From positions 372,001 to 436,000 of the forward strand of contig DATAWK010000043.1 in the NCBI GenBank assembly GCA_036267255.1: a stretch of 64,000 nt of DNA, in the 5' to 3' direction. The DNA is from DATAWK01 sp036267255 (GTDB taxonomy: Bacteria > Acidobacteriota > Terriglobia > Terriglobales > Acidobacteriaceae). The notes below the pieces were generated by a model. It had not been told where the DNA came from and did not search any database. It saw nothing but the letters and a program-made list of their open reading frames with translations. This document shows positions 25,643 to 34,799 of the stretch, one piece after another. The position numbers and the translations under genes were made by a program. How positions within the stretch are numbered: the stretch's first letter is position 1; every line of letters starts with the position of its first letter.

Positions 25643-25848
25643 TCACACTTAGCGAAGCGAGCGAGTGGGCCCGGCTCCCAAGGTCAAGGCGTGCTTTCTT
25701 GGCGGGGCCCGGAAAAAGTTTGTGCGGCGTCTTTTGCCGCGGCTTACAAACTTTTTCTGGGAGGAACCGAGACCCCGCAGGGGCGCTGCAAGCGAAGCAG
25801 AACGACGCCGTGCCGCAGGGCGCCGGAAAGGCCCCGAAGCGTGATCCC
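25643..25848. repeat. hairpin repeat, copy B
   Basis: Related to copy A at 17283-17453 through CCAAGGTCAAGG (25678-25689), GAGGAACCGA (25761-25770) and GACGCCGTGCCGC near 25804. A 16-bp stem with one G-T pair joins 25708-25723 and 25746-25761, with AAAAAGTTTGT/ACAAACTTTTT as its perfect core and GCGGC/GCCGC as an inner stem. It sits 5' of ssb. The remainder of the spacer up to 26141 shows only a doubtful small frame. Confidence 0.68.
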
Positions 25849-25895
25849 GAGCAGAGGACGGGATACGGGACGGAAGGAATGCCAATGCACCGAAG

Positions 25896-26141
25896 TCACC
25901 CCAACGATTCCCGCGACGGAAAGCTCCACCAATCGCAACTCCATGTATCCCCGCAATGACCTCCGAAGCGGTCGGCTTCGAGCACACGGACGGTCGCTCG
26001 CAACGCTGCGTACGGCAGGCCGGAGACGCCATGCTGGGCGCTTTCTGAGACGAGTTGGGCTGTACAGCCGTAAGAGCCGCTGGGAAGACCATCGGAGTGA
26101 CCTCGGTTCGGGTTGGAATTCTCTAGGTGGAAGCCTGACAC
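25896..26141 (-). CDS. possible small protein after virB11, doubtful
   Basis: An 81-codon frame begins with GTG directly after the virB11 stop (TGAGTG), a spacing seen in coupled genes. The sequence has protein-like parts (GVSGLPYAALRATVRVLEADRFGG, then TWSCDWWSF), but I recognise no family and see no separate ribosome site. Confidence 0.3.
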   Translation of the reverse strand: MSGFHLENSNPNRGHSDGLPSGSYGCTAQLVSESAQHGVSGLPYAALRATVRVLEADRFGGHCGDTWSCDWWSFPSRESLG

Positions 26142-27110
26142 TCAGGCGTCGGAAGCACGATAGACGTCCTCCGTCTGGAAGCTTTGCTCCACGTGACTGT
26201 AGCCGGAGACCGTAATGAGTTCACGGATGCGCCGGCGGCCCGTGTGATCGCGCTCGCAATGAAGCACAAAGTCCACGGCTTTGCCGGTCTGCGACCGGAC
26301 AAATGCCTGGTCCAAATTGGTTCTCGCACTCAGAGCCATGTCAGCCAGCCGGTCCAGGGCATCAAGCGCGGAATCGGCATGCAATGTAGAGAGCGTTCCA
26401 CCGTGGCCAGTGTTCATGGCCTGCAGCAAGTCGTACCCACACTCGTCACGGATTTCGCCCATGATGATGCGGTCCGGACGGTGGCGCAACGCGGCAGCTA
26501 CAAGCTGGCTTGGAGTAACGGCAACCTGGCCAGGAATGGCGGCGACGGCCTCCCAGCGGACGGCATTGGGATGAGCGATCTTCAGCTCGGCGGGTTGCTC
26601 GATCACCACAAGGCGCTCATGCAGCGGAACATGGTCAAGAAGCGCCTTCATCAATGTCGACTTACCCGAGCCGGTTCCGCCGCTGATGATGCCGTTCTTG
26701 CGCTTTGCAATGAGTCCCACCGAGACGTCGCGGACGTGGGCTGGAAGCCCACCGGCAGCGACAAGCTCGTCCGAGCTAAACCAGCGGTTGAATTTGCGAA
26801 CCGTGAAGGTCGGTCCGCTGATCGAAGACGGTGCCCCGACGACAGCGACACGGGAGCCGTCCGGCAGCCGAGTATTGAGGATGGGATTCTGGCTGGTCAG
26901 ATCCTGCCCGAGGATGCGTGCCACACGCTCGATGGCCGCCTGAAGGCGGTCATTCGTATAGGGCGTGGAGAGCGTAATAGGCTCCACCACGCCGCCGCGA
27001 TCCGCGAATACTCCCGATATCCCGTTGATCATCAGATCGGAGATCGTCGGGTCCAATAGAAGAGCACGCAACTCCTCGGGAAAGAATGGGAGGATCAGTT
27101 CGAAACTCAT
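26142..27110 (-). CDS. virB11: VirB11/TrbB secretion ATPase
   Basis: 322 residues. N-terminal domain, then the hexameric traffic ATPase core with Walker A GGTGSGKS at 144-151, the Asp/Glu box VVIEQPAE, Walker B RPDRIIMGEIR and the His box NTGHGGTLSTLHA. It powers pilus assembly and switches the channel to DNA export. It overlaps virB8 by ATGA. Confidence 0.95.
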   Translation of the reverse strand: MSFELILPFFPEELRALLLDPTISDLMINGISGVFADRGGVVEPITLSTPYTNDRLQAAIERVARILGQDLTSQNPILNTRLPDGSRVAVVGAPSSISGPTFTVRKFNRWFSSDELVAAGGLPAHVRDVSVGLIAKRKNGIISGGTGSGKSTLMKALLDHVPLHERLVVIEQPAELKIAHPNAVRWEAVAAIPGQVAVTPSQLVAAALRHRPDRIIMGEIRDECGYDLLQAMNTGHGGTLSTLHADSALDALDRLADMALSARTNLDQAFVRSQTGKAVDFVLHCERDHTGRRRIRELITVSGYSHVEQSFQTEDVYRASDA

Positions 27111-27895
27111 CGCACTGCTCCTGTAGTTGGAGCCGGAGCTCCTTCCTGAGCGATCGGGTCCACGGAGATTCGGTTCTCGTGGAACTCGGTGATAGTCAAA
27201 CCCAGCGGGTTGATGAACTCATACTGCGGATAAATCTTGGCCTGATCGCTGACCTGTTTCGGGTTGAGATAGTACGTCACGCTGAGCATCCAATGCTCCG
27301 TTCTTGGCTGATGGGAATGAGCAGGAGTGTAGATACGATCGAGAGCAATCAACGCCGTGCCACGAGCCAGCACCGCCCCCTGAATCGTCTCCTGCGAAAG
27401 CGATGTAATCGTGACGTCCTTCACCTCGACATCGCTCTGCTCGATCTGGCCGCCGACGACCTGGGAAACGAGATGATTCTGGTTGTCCTCCGTCATGAGC
27501 TGCGCCGCGAGATTCTGCGACAGGAAGTAGTAGTTGAGTGGATACTTCTTGGCGATGGTTTCGTGGCTGATGGTGTAGCGGTAACCCACCCAATCGCTGA
27601 GGTAGGTGCGGACCTCTCCCTCGCGCGGACTGTAAGCGAGATCGCTGTATTGAATTGCCTGGGCGCGTCCCATCTCGTCAATGCGGACGTAGCGATTCGC
27701 GACGGGGCGGCGGGCCAGCGAAAGATTGAGCCACATCGACCCACACAGCAGAACGGTCCCGCAGGCAATGACAAGTCGGTATGCTTTCCGCTCCGCGTAA
27801 TGCGACGCATAGACTTCATTGCCGATTTGATCGACGAGAAGAGATTGCTGGAGAGTGAGCGTGTTTTCAGTGACGGGCAGGAGTTTGCTGAACAT
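27107..27895 (-). CDS. virB8: VirB8/TrbF inner-membrane channel protein
   Basis: 262 residues: a short cytoplasmic N-terminus, one membrane segment at about 43-60 (LVIACGTVLLCGSMWLNL) and a periplasmic VirB8 domain with LSQNLAAQLM and the late NPLGLTITEF segment. It forms part of the inner-membrane base of the channel. It overlaps both the small upstream gene and virB11, so the locus is tightly packed. Confidence 0.9.
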   Translation of the reverse strand: MFSKLLPVTENTLTLQQSLLVDQIGNEVYASHYAERKAYRLVIACGTVLLCGSMWLNLSLARRPVANRYVRIDEMGRAQAIQYSDLAYSPREGEVRTYLSDWVGYRYTISHETIAKKYPLNYYFLSQNLAAQLMTEDNQNHLVSQVVGGQIEQSDVEVKDVTITSLSQETIQGAVLARGTALIALDRIYTPAHSHQPRTEHWMLSVTYYLNPKQVSDQAKIYPQYEFINPLGLTITEFHENRISVDPIAQEGAPAPTTGAVR

Positions 27896-28055
27896 GTGGA
27901 GTCATGCTCCTTTCCTCAACGGCATGAAACACTGCGAACGCATAGACGAGCCCCGCTATGAGTACCCCAATCCAGATCAGGAGAACGACATATCGGAATG
28001 GCTTGCCCAGACCAAATCGACGTAAAGTGAGAATGTCTACGACGAACCAAAACAT
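27867..28055 (-). CDS. small inner-membrane protein of the secretion locus
   Basis: 62 residues starting MFWFVVDILTLRRFG, with one membrane helix (YVVLLIWIGVLIAGLVYAFA). Ribosome site GGAGGAG overlaps the end of virB6, and the gene runs 29 nt into virB8. The position between virB6 and virB8 is that of VirB7 in the Agrobacterium operon, but there is no lipobox cysteine, so it is not a VirB7 lipoprotein. Function unknown; a small channel subunit is likely. Confidence 0.72.
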   Translation of the reverse strand: MFWFVVDILTLRRFGLGKPFRYVVLLIWIGVLIAGLVYAFAVFHAVEERSMTPHVQQTPARH

Positions 28056-28057
28056 GC

Positions 28058-28978
28058 TTATGCTCCTCCCGCGATAGCAGCAGTAGAAATAATCCTTCCT
28101 ACGACGCTTCCCATGCTTCCTGCCATTCCAGCAGCTCCGCCGAAGATCGCCTGCGTCATGCTTGGAATAAAGAGCATGTTGACGATGAAGGCTATAAACA
28201 CCATGGTGCATGGAATCAGGTTCGCAAGCCACATCTCAATGGAGTAATTTCCGTTGAATGTCTGCTGGATAAAAGTGTTCATGAAGCCGGACCAAACAAA
28301 GATGAAAGCGGCTGCCACAGCACGGATCATCGCGAAGCTGATGAGCACGTCCAGAAAGTGGAAGAATTTCGACCGGAAGGTTTGCGTCATCAGCAGGGGC
28401 ACGAACACCGGCCCGAAGAGCGCCGTGACGCCGTAAAGAATAAAGGCGCTGCAGTTGATGAGGAATAGAATGGCTGACGCCAGACCCAGAAGTACCTGCA
28501 CAAGGAAGTAGCAGAGGATCTGGACCGGAGCCATGAGCGATGGCATCGGCGTACCGTCGCCAGCCGTCTTTAAGAGCTGGAGCAAACTGTCGAGCGAGCT
28601 TTGATCGAACGCGGCTACCATCGCCTGGGCGATATAGCTGAAGAAGTGGTTGATACCAAAGCTCGCGCCAGGCAGCGAGTTCACCCAGTAGTTCTCAAGC
28701 AGGCAGCAGGCTACGAGCCGCACGAGAAAGTTGACCAGATCGCCGAAGTGTATGGCATGGACGTGAAACCGGAGGGTCATGCCGGTCGTGCTCCAATTTA
28801 CCACCATGCTCACAAGCATGAAGAGCGAGATGCAGCTCAGTTCGGCGAGGCCGAATTGCACGAGCACTCCGCCGTTCTGTGTCGTGAGGTTGGTCAAATT
28901 GTTGGTGAACTGGTAGAGCCAGTCCACCCCCGAACTCGTTGTCGGCATCGCCTGTGCTAGAAGAATCATGGAAGCCAT
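28058..28978 (-). CDS. virB6: VirB6/TrbL polytopic membrane protein
   Basis: 306 residues with about six hydrophobic segments, including GLAELSCISLFMLVSMVV, APVQILCYFLVQVLLGLAS and VFIAFIVNMLFIPSM, and a Gly/Ala-rich end. This is the VirB6/TrbL pattern. It forms part of the DNA channel in the inner membrane. The next gene begins 2 nt after its stop. Confidence 0.87.
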   Translation of the reverse strand: MASMILLAQAMPTTSSGVDWLYQFTNNLTNLTTQNGGVLVQFGLAELSCISLFMLVSMVVNWSTTGMTLRFHVHAIHFGDLVNFLVRLVACCLLENYWVNSLPGASFGINHFFSYIAQAMVAAFDQSSLDSLLQLLKTAGDGTPMPSLMAPVQILCYFLVQVLLGLASAILFLINCSAFILYGVTALFGPVFVPLLMTQTFRSKFFHFLDVLISFAMIRAVAAAFIFVWSGFMNTFIQQTFNGNYSIEMWLANLIPCTMVFIAFIVNMLFIPSMTQAIFGGAAGMAGSMGSVVGRIISTAAIAGGA

Positions 28979-28999
28979 GTCAGATCCCTTCAGAAAGGT

Positions 29000-29788
29000 T
29001 TAGGGAAGGTAGGTGTCCCAGGTGCTGCCTTCGTTCGCCGCACTGGTGTCGTTGGTGGCGCGCTGTTGCTGGATGAGGACGGCGGTATTGAGGTCTTCCG
29101 CTGCTGCGTTCCGGCGCTCCATGTTGGCGACCATCATCTGAGAGGCAACACAATTCTGGAGCGCACCTTGCGATTGCGTCTCGGCCATCTTCTGGGCCTC
29201 GGCCGCATTCAGGAGGTTGAGCTGCTGTACTTCGCTGTTCGTCGAGCTCGTGATGTCGAGCTGCGTCGATAGCAGCGAGTTGTTCGCCGTGAGGTTCTGT
29301 GTACGTCCCGAGCGATATTGGCCAATAGCCGTAAGGCAGTCGGGCGACACCGCATCCGAGGTCTCAATCATGGCGACCTGGGACATACGCGAGCTGCCGA
29401 GCGACTGGCCGGCGAGATAGGTGCTCGCGTTGCTGTTCATGGGCACGGTAGCCGTCTGCCAGCCACTTAGGGACGCGCTCGGGCTATTCGAGTTCAACGC
29501 CACATTGATACCGGCAGTTTCGCCGAACATATTCGCGACGTTGACGTTCTCAAGGGCGCGGAGCGTGGTCTGCCACTGCTGTTTGATGGAGAAGTGCTCG
29601 ATGTTGTTTTCGAGCATCTTGTACTGCATCTGGATCGTGGTCAGTTGCTGAACCAGGCTGGCATAGCTGGTCGGATCGAACACGATGTCGCCGACACCGA
29701 AGAGTGCGAAGCCGGGGGTTGCCGTGAGAAGTAGTCCGACGCCCGCGCCAATTAGCCATTTCTGGCGGCTGCTGAAATTGAGTTTCAT
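29000..29788 (-). CDS. virB5: VirB5/TrbJ-like pilus-associated protein
   Basis: 262 residues: a signal peptide (WLIGAGVGLLLTATPGFALF) followed by helical segments (SLVQQLTTIQMQYKMLENNIEHF) typical of TrbJ/VirB5. These proteins are exported and sit at the pilus tip or in the periplasm. The start at 29788 has AAGGAGA upstream; the frame continues 37 codons further without support. Confidence 0.83.
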   Translation of the reverse strand: MKLNFSSRQKWLIGAGVGLLLTATPGFALFGVGDIVFDPTSYASLVQQLTTIQMQYKMLENNIEHFSIKQQWQTTLRALENVNVANMFGETAGINVALNSNSPSASLSGWQTATVPMNSNASTYLAGQSLGSSRMSQVAMIETSDAVSPDCLTAIGQYRSGRTQNLTANNSLLSTQLDITSSTNSEVQQLNLLNAAEAQKMAETQSQGALQNCVASQMMVANMERRNAAAEDLNTAVLIQQQRATNDTSAANEGSTWDTYLP

Positions 29789-29816
29789 GACACGTCTCCT
29801 TGGGTTGATCGTGCGT

Positions 29817-30017
29817 TTAGAAGCATTGCGGACAGGTTGGATCGAACCTGTCCCACAGGAAATAAGAGCGATAGCTGAGGCTCGAACACCGTTCTTCATG
29901 GAGTCTCTGAACCAACTCGCCGAACCCGATCAGGCCATTGACGATGACTCCGCGAGCACGAGCGTTTGCGAGAACGAAGACAGCGGAGCCGAGCGTGATG
30001 AGCTGGGGACGATTCAT
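29817..30017 (-). CDS. small protein between virB5 and virB10
   Basis: 66 residues from the ATG at 30017, which has AAAGGAG about 8 nt upstream. The N-terminal half is hydrophobic (LITLGSAVFVLANARARGVIVNGLIG), possibly one membrane segment; the end carries two cysteines (CPQCF). No family recognised. Its 3' part contains a 9-bp inverted repeat (29830-29838/29845-29853). It starts inside the end of virB10 signals and reads as part of the operon. Confidence 0.55.
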   Translation of the reverse strand: MNRPQLITLGSAVFVLANARARGVIVNGLIGFGELVQRLHEERCSSLSYRSYFLWDRFDPTCPQCF

Positions 30018-30028
30018 GACGGCTCCTT

Positions 30029-31318
30029 TCACATCGTTGGGTCGACCTGATGCTCGGCGTAAGCCGGAATCAGGAGATCCGTGCCGATATACACGCGGGC
30101 GCGCGAGCCCTCTTTGAGCGTGATGACCGGCAGACGGTTCAGGAAGTGATTTAACACCTGCTCACCCTCCACGGCAGACTCTTCGGAAATGCCGTCACGA
30201 ATCTCCGCCGAGGGAGTGAGCACGCTGGCACTGTTTCCGATTTGAGCGAGGCCGCCCAGGCCGCCGATTGCGGCGGCGGCGGCAAACGCCTGCAAGTATC
30301 CGTGATCTACCTTCGTCGCGAGTCCGGTCGTTCCGATCTGGTCCAGACCGATGAACTTGGCGAACTCCAACGAGAAACCGTCCGGGCAGATGGCGCGATG
30401 GAATGTGACGAACATCTTTCGCTGCTGGGCGTTACCCACGCTCTGCACGTCGCCGATCAGCCGGGTACCTTGCGGCAGGAGAAGCTGCTGATGATCGTGC
30501 GAGTAGAGGTCTGTGGTCAGCGACACCATAATGGGGCCGCTGAACCCTCCATCGATGTGATTGGTGACAACACCTTCCAGAACAGTGCCCTCGAAGATGC
30601 GGTAGAGGCGGCCCTGGTAGCTATCAAAGCTGTAGGCACTCATTGGATTGCTGTCTGCTCCCGGCTTCGCTTGGTGGAGAGCGGCAGGCTGCAATCCGCC
30701 TGTTGCCGGATTCTGCACCGTGATGGAGGATTTCGCACCTTCAGTTCCAATTGCAGACGAGGTCACAGCAGAAGATGTCGTTGCTTCACCAGGATGTTCA
30801 AAGTCAATAGCGACTGTGTCGCTGTTGATGGCGTCCTGCTGTTGTTTTTGTCTTGCGAGTAACCGCTGCTTCGCGTCAGCCTGCGCCTGCGAGATTTCGG
30901 AGGTACGTGCCGGCGCGTTCGGACTGTCGCCATAGATGGCGGAACGCTGAGCCGCCGTCATCGCGGGAGCTCCTGATGCCTCCGGGCCGGGGATGCCCTG
31001 AGCCTCCTGAAGCTGTTCGAGCGCTGCGGCTATCTCCTGCTGGTGGTCGCGTTCCTGCTGGTCACGCTTCGCTTGTAGCTGCTGTTGGGCCTCGAAGCTC
31101 GATACCTGCTCGGCATTCGGAGCGGCTGGGCGGATCGGAAGAGCGCTGGCGGGTGCCGCTTTCCTGTTTCCGTGGATGAGGCTGGAGATGTTGGCGATGC
31201 CGATAAGGCCGATGATGACTACCAAGGCAACGACAGTCGGCATACTTTTCCGCAGGGGCGGTTTGCTTTCGGGCTGATCAGGAACGGTTGCGGGAGGATT
31301 CTGATTAAGTTCGGACAT
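30029..31318 (-). CDS. virB10: VirB10/TrbI channel protein
   Basis: 429 residues: a cytoplasmic N-terminus, one membrane segment (VVALVVIIGLIGIANISSL), a Gln-rich periplasmic linker (about 70-180) and the conserved C-terminal TrbI domain (FEGTVLEGVVTNHIDGGFSGP, LPQGTRLIGD, GTDLLIPAY). It spans both membranes and senses ATP energy. Directly follows virB9. Confidence 0.93.
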   Translation of the reverse strand: MSELNQNPPATVPDQPESKPPLRKSMPTVVALVVIIGLIGIANISSLIHGNRKAAPASALPIRPAAPNAEQVSSFEAQQQLQAKRDQQERDHQQEIAAALEQLQEAQGIPGPEASGAPAMTAAQRSAIYGDSPNAPARTSEISQAQADAKQRLLARQKQQQDAINSDTVAIDFEHPGEATTSSAVTSSAIGTEGAKSSITVQNPATGGLQPAALHQAKPGADSNPMSAYSFDSYQGRLYRIFEGTVLEGVVTNHIDGGFSGPIMVSLTTDLYSHDHQQLLLPQGTRLIGDVQSVGNAQQRKMFVTFHRAICPDGFSLEFAKFIGLDQIGTTGLATKVDHGYLQAFAAAAAIGGLGGLAQIGNSASVLTPSAEIRDGISEESAVEGEQVLNHFLNRLPVITLKEGSRARVYIGTDLLIPAYAEHQVDPTM

Positions 31319-31320
31319 GG

Positions 31321-32160
31321 CTACTTGCCTCCCTCAACGCGATGGAAGTCGACTTTCTTCTTGCCGATCTCCAGGTAGCCGTTGTCCAACTCCTTGGGGA
31401 CGGTGTAGAGCCCGTTGTTGAAGTCGAAGTTGATGAGGGATGGCTTCTTGTCCTTGACCTCGTACAGGGCTGGCGTCTCCTGGAACTTCCCACGGAGGTA
31501 GGTGAACTTGTCATCCCGCCAGATCTCTTCAAGTCCCATCTCCTTGCCCTTCGACTTGTCCCACTCGTAATCGAAGTGCAGAGAGTTCGGGTACTGACTT
31601 CGGAATTGCTCTGCCTTATCCGCTTCTGATTTCAACTCTGCGGCCTTTGCCTTCTCCGCTGCGGCCGCCTCATCCTTCGCCCTCGTCAACTCGGAGGCAG
31701 GAACGAAGACGGGCAGATCGGCGAGCCGATCCTTCGCCGCCTTGTCGCCGGGCACGAGGAACACCTTGGAATCGAAGTGGGCATCACTATCAGCTGAGAC
31801 CTCTCTCAACTGAAGGGTGTACTCGTTGCCGTGATCGGAGATGATATGAACATCGGTGGAGGCGTTCGCCACTCTCGGCTTGATGCTGATGAATCGGCTG
31901 GGAACGTGGCCGCCATCGAAAACCCAGTTCACAGTGTCGCCAGCAAAGACATTTGCGACCTTCTCCTCGGCGGGGAGCAGAATCAGCGTCGATTGCAATA
32001 GACCGACTCGGACCACAGGCGGCGCGTCCGCTTCAGAGATCGTGATAGTTCGGGGTGCGTTAGGCTCGATGGGCTTCGGGTCTGTCGCCGCGTAGCTTCT
32101 GACCGCGGCGGTTGAGAGCGAAAGCCCGATGGCGAGAATAACAGGGATAGGAGGTCTCAT
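31321..32160 (-). CDS. virB9: VirB9/TrbG outer-membrane core protein
   Basis: 279 residues with a signal peptide (VILAIGLSLSTAAV...YAA), an N-terminal beta domain, an Ala/Lys/Glu-rich coil (AKDEAAAAEKAKAAELKSE) and a C-terminal domain (LHFDYEW, LPSL-like loops, VDFHRVEGG). It partners VirB10 and VirB7 in the outer-membrane complex. No VirB7 lipoprotein is visible. It ends 2 nt before virB10. Confidence 0.85.
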   Translation of the reverse strand: MRPPIPVILAIGLSLSTAAVRSYAATDPKPIEPNAPRTITISEADAPPVVRVGLLQSTLILLPAEEKVANVFAGDTVNWVFDGGHVPSRFISIKPRVANASTDVHIISDHGNEYTLQLREVSADSDAHFDSKVFLVPGDKAAKDRLADLPVFVPASELTRAKDEAAAAEKAKAAELKSEADKAEQFRSQYPNSLHFDYEWDKSKGKEMGLEEIWRDDKFTYLRGKFQETPALYEVKDKKPSLINFDFNNGLYTVPKELDNGYLEIGKKKVDFHRVEGGK

Positions 32161-32177
32161 GGCGTTGGTCCTTTCGG

Positions 32178-34547
32178 TTAAGCGGTCTCACCCTGGGCAA
32201 ACCGGGTAATGCCCTCGGCGAGGCCATATTTGGCGATAAGTTTGGCGCGACGTACTCGGTCTTTCGGTTTGGTGGAGAAGGTTGCGTAACTGCGGCCGTC
32301 GAGGTTGAGCGTGACGACTTTGGTCAGCCCATCGCGCCGCATGTACAGCGCCTCGCGATCCTGTAATGACTCGAAGAGCGCAACCTGTTGCGCGTTCATC
32401 TTGAAGAGCTCGGCATACCGCTTACGGTTGAATGTCGCGTCCTTGAGAAAGAGAAAGGACGTGCAGGAGTTCACGATGCTGTCGGCATTCTCGCCAAGGT
32501 CCTCCGCCGACTGGCCTATCATCGTGACGCCGCCGAGATTCTTGCGAACCGTTTTGATAGCGGCAAGCGCTCCTTCAAGCAACTGCCGGTTTTTCATCGA
32601 ACTGAAGATTTCTTCGATCAGGATGTGTTTGGGGATACCGAGATTGGCCGGGTCGTACAGCACGTCATTGATGCGGCGAAGCAGCCACACCATCAACGGC
32701 TCGATCAGGTCGACATACTGGGCGTTGTTGACTCCCTGAAAGTCGAAGCACTGAAGACGGGAAAGCGAGAGGCTGTCTTCGACGTTGTCGAAGATGGCGT
32801 TATAGATTCCTTTGCCAACCCATTTGGAGAGGTAACGGTCGAGCTTCTTGGGAAGGAAGAGATTGGACAGGCGGCGGTTCGAGCGGTCGAGCAGGTACAT
32901 ATCCTGCACGGCCTTATGGATCACATCGTCATCCTCGGGCTCAAGCTCCGCGCCGCCGTTGGTGAGCAGGAGCTTGATGAAGCTATACAGGAACTTGATG
33001 TTGCTTTCGGTCGGCTCCAGTGCAAACGGATTGACCCGTGGGCCATCTTTGCCGATGCGGTCAACGCGGCCGCCGTATAATTCAACGACGCTCTCGTAGC
33101 TCGCCCCGATGTCGAAAACATAGGTAAAACCGCCATATTTCTGCTCCAGAGCGATAATCTGGTTCCCATGGACCGACTTACCGGTTCCCGTTGGACCGAT
33201 AATGAGCATGACTCGGACACCATCGACATACACATCTTGAAAGAACGGCGTCCGCGTCCGCGTCTCGAAGATGTTGAGGTACTCCGCGTCGAGGTCTTCG
33301 GAATGGGGATGCCCCAGGTTCGGCGCGAAGATCATTGACATGCGCGCATGGTGGTCCTCGGACAGCCACAGCGGGAAGACATTGAACTTTCGATTGCCGG
33401 GGAACATGGCATAGAAGGCAGAGAGATTGCCAAGGGTTTCCTCGATCACCTGTGTACGTGCATCGACAAATATCCGGTGGACGGAAGGAACGACATCGCG
33501 AAGGGTCTCGGCGCTGTTTGCCGCGATGAGAAGGCGGAACGAGTATTCGCCCTGTCCTTTCTTATCGAGCGAGCGAATGACATCGCTCAAGTCGTCCACG
33601 CTGCTGTTGGCCGCGCGTGCGCCGGCGCCGGTTTCGAGCGCAGAGGTGTCGCGGGCATTCATGACGCGGGTTAGAATGCCAACTTTGAAAAAGGAGATGA
33701 ACTTTTCCTGGGCGTCGATTTCACTACGTGCTGCGGCTGTCGATTTCGCCCGCCATGTCGAGCAGAGGATGGCGTCGCAATCAAGGCCGAGCAGACCGGA
33801 AAAGAGGCACGGCCTGGACGCTTCCGGCGTCATCTTGAGCGAGAACATCTGAGCGTGGCGCTTGCCGACCTGGAGGTAATCGCTATGCCACGCAATCGGC
33901 ACCTTCACGATCTGACGGTCTACTCCGGTATCCTCACGGAGCATATCTGTACCCGCCCAATCCTCAAGATTGAAGAGGTAGCTAAAAAACTGAAAGACAT
34001 TGTTCTTGTCGAGCAGGCGCAGCCCGACATATGCGCCGAGATGACCTTCGAGGATCGCGGCGGTCTTCTCAAGCTCCGCCAACATGCGGGAGGTTTCGAG
34101 GGTGTTCTCCTTGGGCTTGCCCGCGAATGGCTTGGTTTTCGATGGCTCAATCGTGAAGCACCAGTGGAGATCAATCCGACGGAAGTTGGCCTTTTTCTCC
34201 AGGAACGTCAGGCGATCCTCGGCGAAGGCCTTTGTGATGGGATTGCTGTACTCGTTGTTCCGCGGAAGAGCGAAGCCGGACTGCACTCGGGTGTACTGAT
34301 AGAGGCACGATCCTTCCGGCAACCCGCGCAGCGCTCCTTCAATCGACATCGTCGCCGCAGTGAGCTGTTCGTCGGTCTGCCCTTCTTCATCAATGCCGGC
34401 GAGCGAAAAGAGGCATCCATAGCCGCCGCTTTTGAGCGCGAAGATGTTCGACCCAACGAAGCGCGAGATCGGAACGATCGAGCAGGCAGCGCCGGCTTTC
34501 GCGAACCACGGTACGAGTTTGACTTGCTCAGTATTTGCGCGGGTCAT
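32178..34547 (-). CDS. virB4: VirB4/TrbE secretion ATPase
   Basis: 789 residues. Walker A GPTGTGKS is at 451-458; the Walker B region reads ILIEEIFS, with Glu where Asp is usual. The N-terminal half has the CagE/TrbE type domain. It energises pilus biogenesis and docks at the inner membrane. The gene overlaps virB3 by 20 nt. Confidence 0.95.
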   Translation of the reverse strand: MTRANTEQVKLVPWFAKAGAACSIVPISRFVGSNIFALKSGGYGCLFSLAGIDEEGQTDEQLTAATMSIEGALRGLPEGSCLYQYTRVQSGFALPRNNEYSNPITKAFAEDRLTFLEKKANFRRIDLHWCFTIEPSKTKPFAGKPKENTLETSRMLAELEKTAAILEGHLGAYVGLRLLDKNNVFQFFSYLFNLEDWAGTDMLREDTGVDRQIVKVPIAWHSDYLQVGKRHAQMFSLKMTPEASRPCLFSGLLGLDCDAILCSTWRAKSTAAARSEIDAQEKFISFFKVGILTRVMNARDTSALETGAGARAANSSVDDLSDVIRSLDKKGQGEYSFRLLIAANSAETLRDVVPSVHRIFVDARTQVIEETLGNLSAFYAMFPGNRKFNVFPLWLSEDHHARMSMIFAPNLGHPHSEDLDAEYLNIFETRTRTPFFQDVYVDGVRVMLIIGPTGTGKSVHGNQIIALEQKYGGFTYVFDIGASYESVVELYGGRVDRIGKDGPRVNPFALEPTESNIKFLYSFIKLLLTNGGAELEPEDDDVIHKAVQDMYLLDRSNRRLSNLFLPKKLDRYLSKWVGKGIYNAIFDNVEDSLSLSRLQCFDFQGVNNAQYVDLIEPLMVWLLRRINDVLYDPANLGIPKHILIEEIFSSMKNRQLLEGALAAIKTVRKNLGGVTMIGQSAEDLGENADSIVNSCTSFLFLKDATFNRKRYAELFKMNAQQVALFESLQDREALYMRRDGLTKVVTLNLDGRSYATFSTKPKDRVRRAKLIAKYGLAEGITRFAQGETA

Positions 34548-34797
34548 AGTAGGATCTCTGGCTGAGGCTTAGTGCCCAGAGCTGGAACATCTTCGGGTGC
34601 TTCCGAACGATGAGCCAGCAAGCGGATGCAAGAAGCGGGAAAGAGATGACGGCAAGAAGACGGAACCCAGCGAGGAAAGCCATCACGCAAACCATCACGA
34701 TCACGAGCCAGGTTGGCAGGTTGATTCCGAGCTTTTCGCGCGGCTTGTTCAAGGCCTGGTTGATCGAGAGGGGCTCTCCTCGCTTGGGCGTCTGCAT
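34528..34797 (-). CDS. virB3: VirB3/TrbD inner-membrane protein
   Basis: 89 residues with two adjacent hydrophobic stretches (WLVIVMVCVMAFLAGFRLL and VISFPLLASACWLIV) and a conserved end SQRSYYDPRKY. Length, topology and position between virB2 and virB4 fit VirB3. Confidence 0.86.
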   Translation of the reverse strand: MQTPKRGEPLSINQALNKPREKLGINLPTWLVIVMVCVMAFLAGFRLLAVISFPLLASACWLIVRKHPKMFQLWALSLSQRSYYDPRKY

Positions 34798-34799
34798 GG

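Noticed and set aside
29830..29853. GGTTCGATCC inside a 9-bp inverted repeat, resembling a tRNA T arm or an attachment site copy
   Set aside because: Only 10 bases match tRNA-Ala, no cloverleaf can be drawn around it, and it lies inside the secretion operon.
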